Positions 1 through 7,768 of a DNA stretch of 19,701 nucleotides are shown here, piece after piece. The stretch's first letter is position 1. Each line of letters opens with the position of its first letter. This stretch comes from Bacteroidales bacterium. GTDB taxonomy: Bacteria > Bacteroidota > Bacteroidia > Bacteroidales > UBA932. The stretch lies in assembly GCA_017429885.1 (NCBI GenBank), contig JAFROA010000213.1:1-19701 (forward strand), given 5' to 3'. A program made the translations under genes and the position numbers. Under the pieces are notes generated by a model, which did no database searches, was not told where the DNA came from, and saw only the letters and a list, made by a program, of their open reading frames with translations.

Positions 1-1
1 C

Positions 2-697
2 CGCTCCGAGAGTATTGAGCAGAAGGAAGGGAACCGTTATCTTGGAGAAGCCCCTTCATTGTCTTTGAAGGATTCGCTCGGAAATGATGTGAACTACTTC
101 ATTATCTCAAGTTTCGACGACGAGCTCTTCGGAAAGGCCACCCAGGCGATTGACAAGGCTATTGAGCTGAACCAGAACCGTTTGGACCTGAGGGCGTTCA
201 AGATCTCCGCTCTGCTCGATTATGAGAAAGACAGCCCTGACATGGCTCTGGAGACCCTCCGGTCATTGATAGATTACGATGGTCATGGTCACCCGACATG
301 GGAGTATCCCGGGCTTGTTTCTGACAAGGATCTTTTCCCTGCGGTGATGCAGGATTGCTGCTTCGCGTTTTACAAGATCGGAACTCCTACCTCTTATGAG
401 GCTTTCAAGGAACTCTCCGAGAGGATGCTCTCGTACTATCCGGACGCCATCCAGTACATGACTAATATCGGCTCCTACTACCTTGTCTACAAAAAGGACA
501 GCAAGAACGCCCTAAAGATGTACAACAAGGTCCTGAAAAAGCATCCAGATGACTACGCCACCATCAAGAATTGCGTTCTCCTGGCTCGTAACGACAAGAA
601 TGCCAAGCTCGAGAAGAAGTACCTTCCGATGCTGATCAAGGTGACTCCGGACGAAATGGAAAAAGCCTCGGCACAGGCGAGGCTCTCAGCTTTGTAG
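2..697 (+). CDS. TPR-like repeat protein, C-terminal part (5' end outside window)
   Basis: The frame is open from the first bases of the window, so this is the tail of a longer gene. The TTG at 59 need not be its start. About 231 codons are visible. The sequence is helical and repeat-like, with a clear TPR-type unit near the end (ALKMYNKVLKKHPDDYATIK) and an earlier unit around AIDKAIELNQNRLDLRAFKI. TPR repeats form superhelical protein-binding scaffolds, but nothing here identifies the partner or pathway. No signal peptide can be judged because the N-terminus is missing. The gene converges on the sialidase-like gene at 714, and its last codons contain the hairpin that appears to terminate that opposing transcript. 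The TPR-like fold is fairly sure; the function is unknown. Confidence 0.75.
   Translation, partial: RSESIEQKEGNRYLGEAPSLSLKDSLGNDVNYFIISSFDDELFGKATQAIDKAIELNQNRLDLRAFKISALLDYEKDSPDMALETLRSLIDYDGHGHPTWEYPGLVSDKDLFPAVMQDCCFAFYKIGTPTSYEAFKELSERMLSYYPDAIQYMTNIGSYYLVYKKDSKNALKMYNKVLKKHPDDYATIKNCVLLARNDKNAKLEKKYLPMLIKVTPDEMEKASAQARLSAL
660..683 (-). terminator. Intrinsic terminator of the minus-strand transporter/propeller operon
   Basis: Read on the minus strand, a 6-bp GC-rich stem (GCCTCG/CGAGGC, 683-678 and 670-665) with a 7-nt loop is followed directly by five T (664-660). That is the layout of a Rho-independent terminator. It lies about 30 bp past the stop codon of the 714-2552 gene, inside the last codons of the opposing TPR gene. 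On the plus strand no T run follows, so it should act only leftward. Confidence 0.6.
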
Positions 698-713
698 CGG
701 CGTATTTTAACGC

Positions 714-2552
714 TTATCTCTCACACCATAAGAGGTTGAATCGGTAGTGAAGTCGGCTGGAGATGAGGTGGATGATTCCGTCCGGGGTCTGTACGCAAGC
801 GAAATATCCCTTGGGCTCCGCATGGGTGTCATCCATTTTGAAATCCCCTGTCCAAGCCCCGCCGGCGATGGTTTTTCCCGACCCGTCAGAGAGAAGTTTC
901 CCCATTGTCCAGGTTTGTCCCTCATCGTGTGAGAGAAAGATGGTCATGCCTCCTTCCGTGAAAGTCGCGAGCATTATAGGTCCCTCCTGAAGCCGTTTCA
1001 GAACTAGCCTTTGGCCGCTTCCGATTGGAGGAAAACCACTCGCCTCGCTGGTCCAGGTATATCCTTTGTCGGAAGAGAAACTCACCGGCATCTTTCCGTC
1101 GATGGAGTTACCTCTTCCGAAAGCCATAAGCCTTCCGTCTTTAAGCTCCACGATTCCCGCATGTATTCCCGGAATTGTGGCGCCAGTGTCTTCCCATGTC
1201 TCCCCGTTGTCCCGGCTGAGGTGGATGGAGGTGCCGTCGTCACCGCCTGGGCCAGCGTCGCAGCATTGTACGATGGAATTGTCAGCAAGAATGATTGGCC
1301 CAGCTATAACCTGATGTCTGACAGCGTGTTCCGATTCGGCTAAAACAGGCTCAGACCAGCTTCGTCCGTTGTCGGAGCTTCGTCTCACAACCATGGCAAG
1401 CCTCTTCCAATCGCCGGAATCAGCGACTCCGTTGACATGCAGGATGGTACCGTCCTCAAGTGTGAGGAGGGCGCTACCTGTCATATTCCTGTCAGGAACT
1501 TTGAAGAACAAAGAGGCCGGATCCCATTGCCGGGCTCCTTTCCGGAGCCTTGAGGCAAGAACGACCATCTCCCTGCCGCTCTCGGCGTCCGTGGAAAACC
1601 AGATCGCCAGCAAGTCCCCATTCCGGCACCAGGTTATGGCCGGCTGGTGGTTGTGGCTGTAAAAAGGTGAGCCGTCTGTCGGTGGTATGACGAAAGGAAT
1701 CGGGTCTTCCCACACAGACTCTTCAGATGGTTTCGCCCATCTGGCCCCCCTTTGCCTAACCTTGCTCTCGTTGAGGTATTTGGAAGCCTTAACTTTGCTT
1801 GTTTTTGGTACAATGTCGGTTTCCACGACCCTGAAACCAATCTGACTGTGCTTGTCGGAAGGCATCGCCGCTGATCTTGACGAGCTACGTAGATATTCAA
1901 CAGGAGTGTTGTGGCTGCCTCCTCTTGTGACCCTGAAAAGACCCTTTGAAGGTCCTGCGGGATCAGTGACGGGTTTGGGGGAATACTCCCCGTACCAGTC
2001 CAGGCACCATTCCTCGACTCCTCCGTGCATACCGTGCAGGCAGAAAGTGTTGGGGGTGTCTTTCCCAACTTCCAGAGAGACCGGAACCAGCTCTCTTTCA
2101 GTCTTTTGGTTTTTGAGCATATCCCCTGGAAGAGTTTCGCCTGTGTAGTAGGGAGTAGTTGTCCCGGCCCTGCAGGCATATTCCCACTCCGCCTCAGTTG
2201 GAAGGCGATAATTACCGCCGGTCTTTTCTGATAGCCAGGCGCAGTAGGCGAGAGCGTCATCGTAGGAGACGAACACCACGGCCTCATTGTCGCCTTTTGA
2301 GAAACCGTCCTTTCCTCTCAGGGCTTTGTGTTCTGGGCGGAACTCCTCATATTGGATATTCGTGATCTCAGTCGCGCTCATCCTGAAAACCCTGGAAATG
2401 GTCACTTGATGGATTGGGGCCTCGTCGTAGTCATAGCCACCCCTCTCGCTTCCCATCGTGAATGTGCCGGGAGGAATAGTCACCATCCGGGGCATCTCCT
2501 GGGCGGTCATGAAAACAGAAACAAGAAGGGCTGTTAAAAATAACGAGACCAT
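714..2552 (-). CDS. Secreted fusion of SUMF1/FGE-like domain and Asp-box (sialidase-like) beta-propeller
   Basis: The 612-residue protein begins with a hydrophobic signal peptide (about 1-18). Residues 20-245 match the formylglycine-generating-enzyme/SUMF1 fold: IPPGTFTMGSE near 26-36, RLPTEAEWEYACRAG at 116-130, and a closing RVTRGGS...GFRVV at 207-243. Residues 280-610 form a BNR/Asp-box propeller with four SxDxGxxW boxes at 392-399, 446-453, 493-500 and 541-548. The cysteine pair of active FGEs is not visible after RGGS, and the FRIP arginine motif of GH33 sialidases is absent. Neither formylglycine generation nor true sialidase activity can therefore be assumed. Sugar binding or cleavage at the cell envelope is the likeliest role. 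It starts 4 bp after the transporter gene, so the two form an operon. Confidence 0.8.
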   Translation of the reverse strand: MVSLFLTALLVSVFMTAQEMPRMVTIPPGTFTMGSERGGYDYDEAPIHQVTISRVFRMSATEITNIQYEEFRPEHKALRGKDGFSKGDNEAVVFVSYDDALAYCAWLSEKTGGNYRLPTEAEWEYACRAGTTTPYYTGETLPGDMLKNQKTERELVPVSLEVGKDTPNTFCLHGMHGGVEEWCLDWYGEYSPKPVTDPAGPSKGLFRVTRGGSHNTPVEYLRSSSRSAAMPSDKHSQIGFRVVETDIVPKTSKVKASKYLNESKVRQRGARWAKPSEESVWEDPIPFVIPPTDGSPFYSHNHQPAITWCRNGDLLAIWFSTDAESGREMVVLASRLRKGARQWDPASLFFKVPDRNMTGSALLTLEDGTILHVNGVADSGDWKRLAMVVRRSSDNGRSWSEPVLAESEHAVRHQVIAGPIILADNSIVQCCDAGPGGDDGTSIHLSRDNGETWEDTGATIPGIHAGIVELKDGRLMAFGRGNSIDGKMPVSFSSDKGYTWTSEASGFPPIGSGQRLVLKRLQEGPIMLATFTEGGMTIFLSHDEGQTWTMGKLLSDGSGKTIAGGAWTGDFKMDDTHAEPKGYFACVQTPDGIIHLISSRLHYRFNLLWCER

Positions 2553-2556
2553 CCGA

Positions 2557-3570
2557 TTAGCTCTTTTGATGATTATCAGCTACTTCCGTACCAGCCTCTT
2601 TCCGATGTCTATATAGCTCTCCGGAGTTGAATATGTTCTGCCAGATGCTGTAAAGACCACCGGCGACAGAGGTGACAGGAGTCATCCAGGAATAACCCAG
2701 CCAGATAAGGAAACCGTTGTTTTTCTGTCCCAGAGCTTGCCCTGCCGTTATTGAGTCTGCCCTCCTCTCAGAAACTGACGCGATCTTCCGGGATTTTTTC
2801 CCGAGCAGGCGTCCGGATGCGAACTGAAGTGCGGTGCAAAGAAGTGACACAACACCGATCATTATTCCGGTCCAGATGGATATCCTGCTGGTTATCATAG
2901 CCTTAGTGGCAAGATAAATGGACAGGCAGAGGGTGAATCCCCAGACGTAGAATGCCCAGCCGACTATTCTGAGAAGCTTGTGGTGAAGCTTCTTCATCGT
3001 GTAGCGTACGAGCCAGGAGATCAGGAGCGGCAGAACCAGTAGCGGAAATATCCTAAGGCAGATCGAGGTGAACCTGCCCACGAAAGATGTGCCTTCCACG
3101 GGGTGGACAATGGGGATCACCGCAGGGATCACAAGAGCTGCCAGGATATTGATTAATACAACGTATGTGACTGTGTCTGAAAGGTTTCCGCCGAGTTTAT
3201 CGGTGATTACCCCAGCGGCTGCGGCGGTGGGACAGATGATGCAGAGCATCGCGCATTCCACAAGGATTCTATGGCTGCCGTGGGGGATGTAAGTGGCTAC
3301 CAAAGCAAGCCCGACAAAGAGGACTGTCTGGAAAACGAGAAGCCAGATGTGCCATCTTCTTAGCTTGAGGTCATGGGGGGAAACCTTGGTGAATTGAAGG
3401 AAAAGCATCAAGGCGACGAATATGGGTTGGACTTCCTTAGCGAAGCTGGAAAACGCTGGTTCCGCACCCTTCAATGGAGCCCAGAAATGGAATGCCAAGC
3501 CAAGTGTGATCCCAGCCACGATGGCGATAGGTAGCATCCAGTCCTTGATGAATTCGACGATTCTTGACAT
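2557..3570 (-). CDS. BASS-family (bile acid:sodium symporter-like) transporter
   Basis: This is a 337-residue integral membrane protein with roughly nine or ten hydrophobic segments, starting with WMLPIAIVAGITLGLAFHFW (11-30). Family hallmarks are the Pro/Ala-rich CIICPTAAAAGVITDKLGGN (110-129) and the late ADSITAGQALGQKNN (271-285), which corresponds to the conserved E-x-G-x-QN region of the SBF/BASS fold. The family moves organic anions such as bile acids or pantothenate with sodium. Substrate cannot be read from sequence. The ATG at 3570 is the only normal start, since no ATG, GTG or TTG occurs in frame between it and the upstream TAA; a perfect hairpin lies just upstream. It is followed after 4 bp by the FGE-like/Asp-box gene, so a linked role in import of an organic acid or sugar acid is possible but unproven. 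Confidence 0.8.
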   Translation of the reverse strand: MSRIVEFIKDWMLPIAIVAGITLGLAFHFWAPLKGAEPAFSSFAKEVQPIFVALMLFLQFTKVSPHDLKLRRWHIWLLVFQTVLFVGLALVATYIPHGSHRILVECAMLCIICPTAAAAGVITDKLGGNLSDTVTYVVLINILAALVIPAVIPIVHPVEGTSFVGRFTSICLRIFPLLVLPLLISWLVRYTMKKLHHKLLRIVGWAFYVWGFTLCLSIYLATKAMITSRISIWTGIMIGVVSLLCTALQFASGRLLGKKSRKIASVSERRADSITAGQALGQKNNGFLIWLGYSWMTPVTSVAGGLYSIWQNIFNSGELYRHRKEAGTEVADNHQKS

Positions 3571-3573
3571 ATA

Positions 3574-3590
3574 GTCCCTTTTGAAGGGAC
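3574..3590 (-). promoter_or_regulatory. Perfect 7-bp stem/3-nt loop hairpin over the transporter's ribosome-binding region
   Basis: GTCCCTT and AAGGGAC are exact reverse complements separated by 3 nt. On the minus strand the hairpin ends 3 nt before the transporter ATG, so the stem covers the ribosome-binding region, including the only purine-rich AAGGGA stretch. In RNA it could block or gate translation; as DNA it could be an operator between the divergent genes. It has no trailing T run on either strand, so it is not a terminator. Confidence 0.5.
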
Positions 3591-3652
3591 AAATATCGTG
3601 AAATTATTGATAAATTCGCGAGTTACAATTGAATATTAATTATTTCATCACA
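3591..3652. promoter_or_regulatory. Divergent intergenic region between the BASS transporter and M13 peptidase genes
   Basis: These AT-rich 62 bases separate two divergent genes and must hold promoters for both. On the plus strand TACAATTG (3624-3631) matches the Bacteroides -7 consensus TAnnTTTG with one mismatch and lies 21 bp before the preferred peptidase ATG, but no TTTG box lies about 20 bp upstream. No convincing promoter is seen for the minus strand. Confidence 0.3.
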
Positions 3653-5683
3653 ATGAAAAAGCTTATCATAATGATGTCAGCGGCGATTGTTCTCTCGGCG
3701 TGTGGCCCCAAGCAGGCGAAGGTGCCGGCGATAGATCTCACTAACTTAGACACATCAGTCGCCCCCGGCGATGATTTCTATCAGTATGCCACCGGAGGAT
3801 GGCAGAAGAAGAACCCCCTGAAGCCTGAATATGCCCGTTTCGGGACTTTCGACCAGCTTTCAGAGACCAATGTCGAGAGGCTTAACGACCTTTTCGCCGG
3901 TATGACAACGATGAAGACCGAGAAAGGTACCGTGGAGCAGAAGATATCTGACCTGTACAAGCAAGGACTTGATTCCGTGAAGCTTAACCAAGATGGGGCA
4001 GCCCCTCTTAAAGGCATCCTTGACAGGATTTATTCTATAAAGGACAAGAACGGTCTCGTCGAGCTCGTGGCTGATATGCACAATAGCGGGCAGGGCGGTT
4101 TCTTCGGCGCTTATGTCGGATCCGATATGGTCGACAGCGACAGCCAGATCCTCAATTTCGGCCAGAGTGGCCTTGGAATCGGCGACAGGGATTATTATAT
4201 TAAGCCGGAGAACGCTGCCTTGAAGGAAGGCTATCGCGCTTTCCTTGAGAAGATTTTCGCCCTTGCGGGCAATCCTGAACCCAAGAAGGCTTCGATGAAC
4301 GCCCTCGCGGTTGAGGACGTGCTGGCGGAGAACTCTTGGGACAGCATTAAGGAGAGGGATGTGGAAGCGCAGTACAATGTCTACAGCTCTGAGACTCTCC
4401 AGAAGAGTTTCCCTGGATTTGACTGGAACGCTTACCTGACCCGCAGAGGCATCCCGGAGCAGAAGAAACTTGTTGTCGGAGAGCCCGACTTCTTCGAGAA
4501 GTTCGGAGTTTACTTCGCCAACGAGGATCTTGCCATCCTCAAGGATTATCTTGCGGCCAGGGTCATCAGCGGAGCCGCCAGCTCCTTGAGCGATGACTTC
4601 TATGCCGCGTACTTTGACTTCTTCAGCACACAGATGTCCGGAATCAAGGAGCAGAAGCCTCGTTGGAAGAGGGCCATGCAGGTTCCTAACGGCATCCTCG
4701 GCCAAGCTGTCGGAAAGATGTACGTCGAGAAGTATTTCCCCGCTTCTTCCAAAGAGAAGATGGAGACTTTGGTTGAGAATCTCAAAATAGCTTTCAGCCA
4801 GCATATCGATGAGTTGGATTGGATGGGTGACGAGACCAAGGCAAAGGCTCATGAGAAACTTGACAATTTCATCGTGAAGATCGGTTATCCTGATGAGTGG
4901 AAGGACTATTCCACCCTCGACATCGATCCTGACAAGAGTTATTATGAGAATATATTGGCTGCCAGGAAATGGAGCGTGGCCGACAATCTCTCGAAACTCG
5001 GCAAGCCTACCGACAGGACTGAGTGGGGCATGTCTCCACAGACGGTCAATGCCTACTACAATCCCAGCACCAACGAGATTTGCTTCCCCGCCGCCATTCT
5101 TCAGCCTCCGTTCTTCAACCCGGATGCTGACGACGCGGTCAACTACGGTGGCATTGGTGTCGTGATCGGCCATGAGATGTCCCACGGGTTTGACGACCAG
5201 GGCCGTCTGTTCGACAGCAAGGGCAACATGTCCGGTTGGTGGACAGCTGACGATGACGCCAAGTTCAAGGCAAAAGCCAAGATCCTCGCGGAGCAGTTCG
5301 ATGCTGTCGAGGTCCTTCCCGCCAAGGACGGTCAACCCGCCCTCATGGCAAATGGACAGCTTTCCCTTGGTGAGAATATCGGTGACCACGGCGGCCTGAG
5401 CATAGCCTACACGGCGATGCACAATGCCATCGCCGGTAAGGATCCCGGCCTGATTGACGGATTCACCCCTGACCAGAGGTTCTATCTGGGTTATGCCGCT
5501 GTCTGGGCCCAGAATATCACTGACCAGGAGAAAGCCCGCAGAACCAGGCAAGATGTCCACTCTTTGGCTGTCAACAGGGTCAATGTGTCTGTGAAGAATT
5601 TCCAGTCCTTCTTCGACGCTTTCGGCATCAAGGAGGGTGATCCCATGTGGCGTCCTGAGAGCGAGAGGGTTCACATCTGGTAA
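3653..5683 (+). CDS. pepO: M13 family zinc metallopeptidase (PepO/neprilysin-like), lipoprotein
   Basis: From the ATG at 3653 the protein has 676 residues, normal for M13 peptidases. This start is preferred over an in-frame TTG at 3629 because it gives a compact lipoprotein signal, MKKLIIMMSAAIVLSAC, with lipobox LSAC and lipidated Cys17. Zinc-binding HEMSH lies at 507-511 (catalytic Glu508) and the third ligand Glu574 sits in ENIGD. The substrate-binding NAYYNP and the C-terminal tryptophan typical of the family (HIW) are present. Such enzymes cleave small peptides outside the cytoplasm; here the enzyme is probably anchored in the outer membrane facing the periplasm, or on the surface. The permease gene starts 3 bp downstream, indicating co-transcription. 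The family call is very sure; the peptide substrate is unknown. Confidence 0.95.
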   Translation: MKKLIIMMSAAIVLSACGPKQAKVPAIDLTNLDTSVAPGDDFYQYATGGWQKKNPLKPEYARFGTFDQLSETNVERLNDLFAGMTTMKTEKGTVEQKISDLYKQGLDSVKLNQDGAAPLKGILDRIYSIKDKNGLVELVADMHNSGQGGFFGAYVGSDMVDSDSQILNFGQSGLGIGDRDYYIKPENAALKEGYRAFLEKIFALAGNPEPKKASMNALAVEDVLAENSWDSIKERDVEAQYNVYSSETLQKSFPGFDWNAYLTRRGIPEQKKLVVGEPDFFEKFGVYFANEDLAILKDYLAARVISGAASSLSDDFYAAYFDFFSTQMSGIKEQKPRWKRAMQVPNGILGQAVGKMYVEKYFPASSKEKMETLVENLKIAFSQHIDELDWMGDETKAKAHEKLDNFIVKIGYPDEWKDYSTLDIDPDKSYYENILAARKWSVADNLSKLGKPTDRTEWGMSPQTVNAYYNPSTNEICFPAAILQPPFFNPDADDAVNYGGIGVVIGHEMSHGFDDQGRLFDSKGNMSGWWTADDDAKFKAKAKILAEQFDAVEVLPAKDGQPALMANGQLSLGENIGDHGGLSIAYTAMHNAIAGKDPGLIDGFTPDQRFYLGYAAVWAQNITDQEKARRTRQDVHSLAVNRVNVSVKNFQSFFDAFGIKEGDPMWRPESERVHIW

Positions 5684-5686
5684 GAC

Positions 5687-6856
5687 GTGGAAGCGACCGG
5701 CTTCATAGCCCGACGCCTTCGTTTCGGAGGAAAGATCGCGGTGGTGTCCATCGCGATCTCCTTCCTTATCATGATCATTTCCGTGGCGGTCTCATCCGGT
5801 TTCAGGGAGGAGCTCCGTGACGGTATTTCCGACCTTACTGGAGACGTGCAGCTTGTCCCGGCTGACATGAATTATATCAACGACACGTCTCCGATGTCTT
5901 CCTCTCCGGATTTCCTGGATGAGGTCAAGGCTATGCCGGAAGTAAGGCGGATCGTGCCGGCTGTCTACAGGGCCGGCATCATAAAGAACGGCGAGAATAT
6001 TCATGGAGTTGTGTTCAAAGGGGTTCCCGTTGAGAAAGGCGAGGCGGACTCGATCAAACTCGCTGTGCGGATACCGTCGCGGTTGAGGGACCTTATCGGA
6101 GTTGAGGTGGGCGGCAAGTTGCTCTCCTATTTCATCGGGGAGAATGTCAAGGTGCGATCCTTCAATATAGTCGGTGTATACGACGGGATTATGGACGGGA
6201 CTGACAACATGGTCGTTCTTTGTGATATCGCAGACCTTCAGAGGCTCAACGGCTGGGAGTCAGACGAGGTCTCTACATTGGAGATAGGCTTGGCACCTGC
6301 TTACAGGAATTCCCAGGCGATGAGGGACGCCACTGATAAAATCGGAATGAAAGCCCTCGAGAGCGAGTCAGGGGATCGATTGATCGCCACTTCTGTCATG
6401 AGTCGTTATCCCCAGATATTCGATTGGCTTGACCTGATAGACTTCAATGTGCTATTCATCTTGATATTGATGACTATAGTCGCCGGCTTCAACATGATCT
6501 CAGGTCTTCTGATTATGCTATTCCGGAATATTTCCACCATAGGCACCCTCAAATCCATGGGAATGACTGACCGCTCGATAGCGAAGGTCTTCCTTAAGGT
6601 CGCATCTGTGATAGTGCTTAAAGGAATGGTTATAGGCAATGTGCTGGCGCTGGTTATTTGCGGGATCCAGAAATGGACCCATTTGCTTAAGCTGAATCCG
6701 GAGAACTATTTCGTCTCATTCGTCCCCATCCATATCGACATTCCCATGGTCTTGGTGGCTGATGTCCTCTCCTTCCTGGTCATCATGCTCCTCCTTCTGA
6801 TCCCCTGCATCTTCATCTCCAGGGTCGATCCCGCCCAGACTGTCAGGGCGCAATAG
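5687..6856 (+). CDS. FtsX/LolC-like ABC transporter permease
   Basis: The 389-residue protein has the four-helix FtsX/MacB layout: one N-terminal helix (about 17-37), a large extracytoplasmic domain (about 40-245), then helices near 252-278, 303-326 and 353-378. The loop NISTIGTLKSMGMTDRSIAKVF (280-301) is the conserved coupling region of FtsX-type permeases, and DPAQTVR closes the protein as usual. Members work with an ATPase to extract lipoproteins (LolCDE) or drive other mechanical work across the envelope. No ATPase gene is in the window. The start is a GTG 3 bp after the peptidase stop; no stronger start is visible. Its last 141 bp are overlapped antisense by the transglycosylase ORF. 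LolC/LolE is the best guess, but other FtsX roles cannot be excluded. Confidence 0.85.
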   Translation: MEATGFIARRLRFGGKIAVVSIAISFLIMIISVAVSSGFREELRDGISDLTGDVQLVPADMNYINDTSPMSSSPDFLDEVKAMPEVRRIVPAVYRAGIIKNGENIHGVVFKGVPVEKGEADSIKLAVRIPSRLRDLIGVEVGGKLLSYFIGENVKVRSFNIVGVYDGIMDGTDNMVVLCDIADLQRLNGWESDEVSTLEIGLAPAYRNSQAMRDATDKIGMKALESESGDRLIATSVMSRYPQIFDWLDLIDFNVLFILILMTIVAGFNMISGLLIMLFRNISTIGTLKSMGMTDRSIAKVFLKVASVIVLKGMVIGNVLALVICGIQKWTHLLKLNPENYFVSFVPIHIDIPMVLVADVLSFLVIMLLLLIPCIFISRVDPAQTVRAQ

Positions 6857-7768
6857 GCCTTCTTCCTTCTTCCGTCCTGAGAATATATCGTATTGACGTA
6901 GAACTGCTTCCGTGTAGGCTTCGGTGGCTGAGCTCCTCTCTCTCCCTTCAAGGTCTTGAAGAGCCCTGCCCCCTCCGCTGTTGTAGGCTGCTATAGTCAA
7001 CCATGAAAGGATTTCCGGGTCCTCGGCATATCTGGAGAGAGTCTTCTGGAGAAATGCGAGGTAGTTCGTGGCGGCGGATATGTTCTCTTCTGGATCCAGG
7101 CAGCTGGTGACTCCGAACTTTCCGGCGGTGACAGGCATCATCTGCATTATCCCAAGAGCCCCTTTGGGAGACTTTGCTTGTATCTTGAATTTGGACTCAC
7201 TCCAAGCCAAAGCGGCGAGAAGCCTCCAGTCCCATCCGAGAAGTCTCGCGTTTGATTTGAATAAGTTGTCATAAGGACTTATGACCCCTGAGGAGGGACG
7301 CCAGTCACCAGCACCATAGCACTCCGAGAATCTTCTGACCAGGTCAGAGTACTCCCTGGTGCCGCGGTATCCGGCATACCATCTGAATAGCTCCCTGTTG
7401 GCGCTTTTCCCCTGTCTCATGACCCAGGCGACGGAGGTGTCTCCCAAAACGAGATTCACAAGTCCTAAAGTGTCATTGAATTCGCTGGCAGGCATCAGCA
7501 GGATATCCAGGCTATCGCGTGCGAGTTCTCCAAGGAGGCCAGTGATGTCTTCTCCCGGAATAATCGAGGAGGAGTCACAGTGGGTTTTGCAGAAAGCTTT
7601 GAGGATCTCATAATTGAATCCGGTCTGATAGCCGTCAAGCTTGATGGCGCATCGTACCAAGTCGCCCCTGAAGGCGTATTTGTCGTCTTTGTGAAAGATT
7701 TTGTTTCCCGCGACGGGAAACACCACGAGCAGCAGTAAGCTGGCCAGGAGATACCGGAATCCTTTCAT
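6716..7768 (-). CDS. MltF-like membrane/periplasmic lytic transglycosylase (SLT domain)
   Basis: From the ATG at 7768 the product is 350 residues with a signal peptide (MKGFRYLLASLLLLVVFPVAG). Residues 30-160 resemble a shortened periplasmic-binding domain as in MltF (FNYEILKAFC, LARDSLDILLMP). The SLT domain follows at about 165-295, with catalytic Glu191 in AWSESKF, GALGIMQMMP at 203-212 and AAYNSGG at 260-266. Such enzymes cleave peptidoglycan with formation of 1,6-anhydro-MurNAc. No lipobox cysteine is seen. The start overlaps the porin stop as TGATG, implying translational coupling. Residues 303-350 are a very acidic tail read antisense through the end of the permease gene. The frame is open upstream to 8005, but that part lies inside the porin gene and lacks a signal, so it is not used. 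Confidence 0.85.
   Translation of the reverse strand: MKGFRYLLASLLLLVVFPVAGNKIFHKDDKYAFRGDLVRCAIKLDGYQTGFNYEILKAFCKTHCDSSSIIPGEDITGLLGELARDSLDILLMPASEFNDTLGLVNLVLGDTSVAWVMRQGKSANRELFRWYAGYRGTREYSDLVRRFSECYGAGDWRPSSGVISPYDNLFKSNARLLGWDWRLLAALAWSESKFKIQAKSPKGALGIMQMMPVTAGKFGVTSCLDPEENISAATNYLAFLQKTLSRYAEDPEILSWLTIAAYNSGGGRALQDLEGRERSSATEAYTEAVLRQYDIFSGRKKEEGLLRPDSLGGIDPGDEDAGDQKEEHDDQEGEDISHQDHGNVDMDGDE

Noticed and set aside
59..61. TTG at 59 as the start of the TPR-like gene
   Set aside because: The frame stays open to the left edge with protein-like sequence, so the gene most likely begins outside the window.
280..2000. Classical GH33 sialidase annotation for the Asp-box protein
   Set aside because: Asp boxes alone occur in many propellers; the FRIP arginine motif is not visible, so only a sialidase-like propeller is claimed.
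3574..3590. Hairpin upstream of the transporter as an intrinsic terminator
   Set aside because: No T run follows the stem on either strand and it sits between divergent gene starts.
3629..3652. TTG start giving eight extra residues on the M13 peptidase
   Set aside because: The ATG at 3653 places the lipoprotein signal and lipobox at the normal distance from the N-terminus.
3860..5674. 604-codon open frame antisense to the M13 peptidase gene
   Set aside because: The plus-strand gene has an intact lipobox, HEMSH and ENIGD; the antisense product shows no recognisable domain and mirrors the codon pattern of the sense gene.
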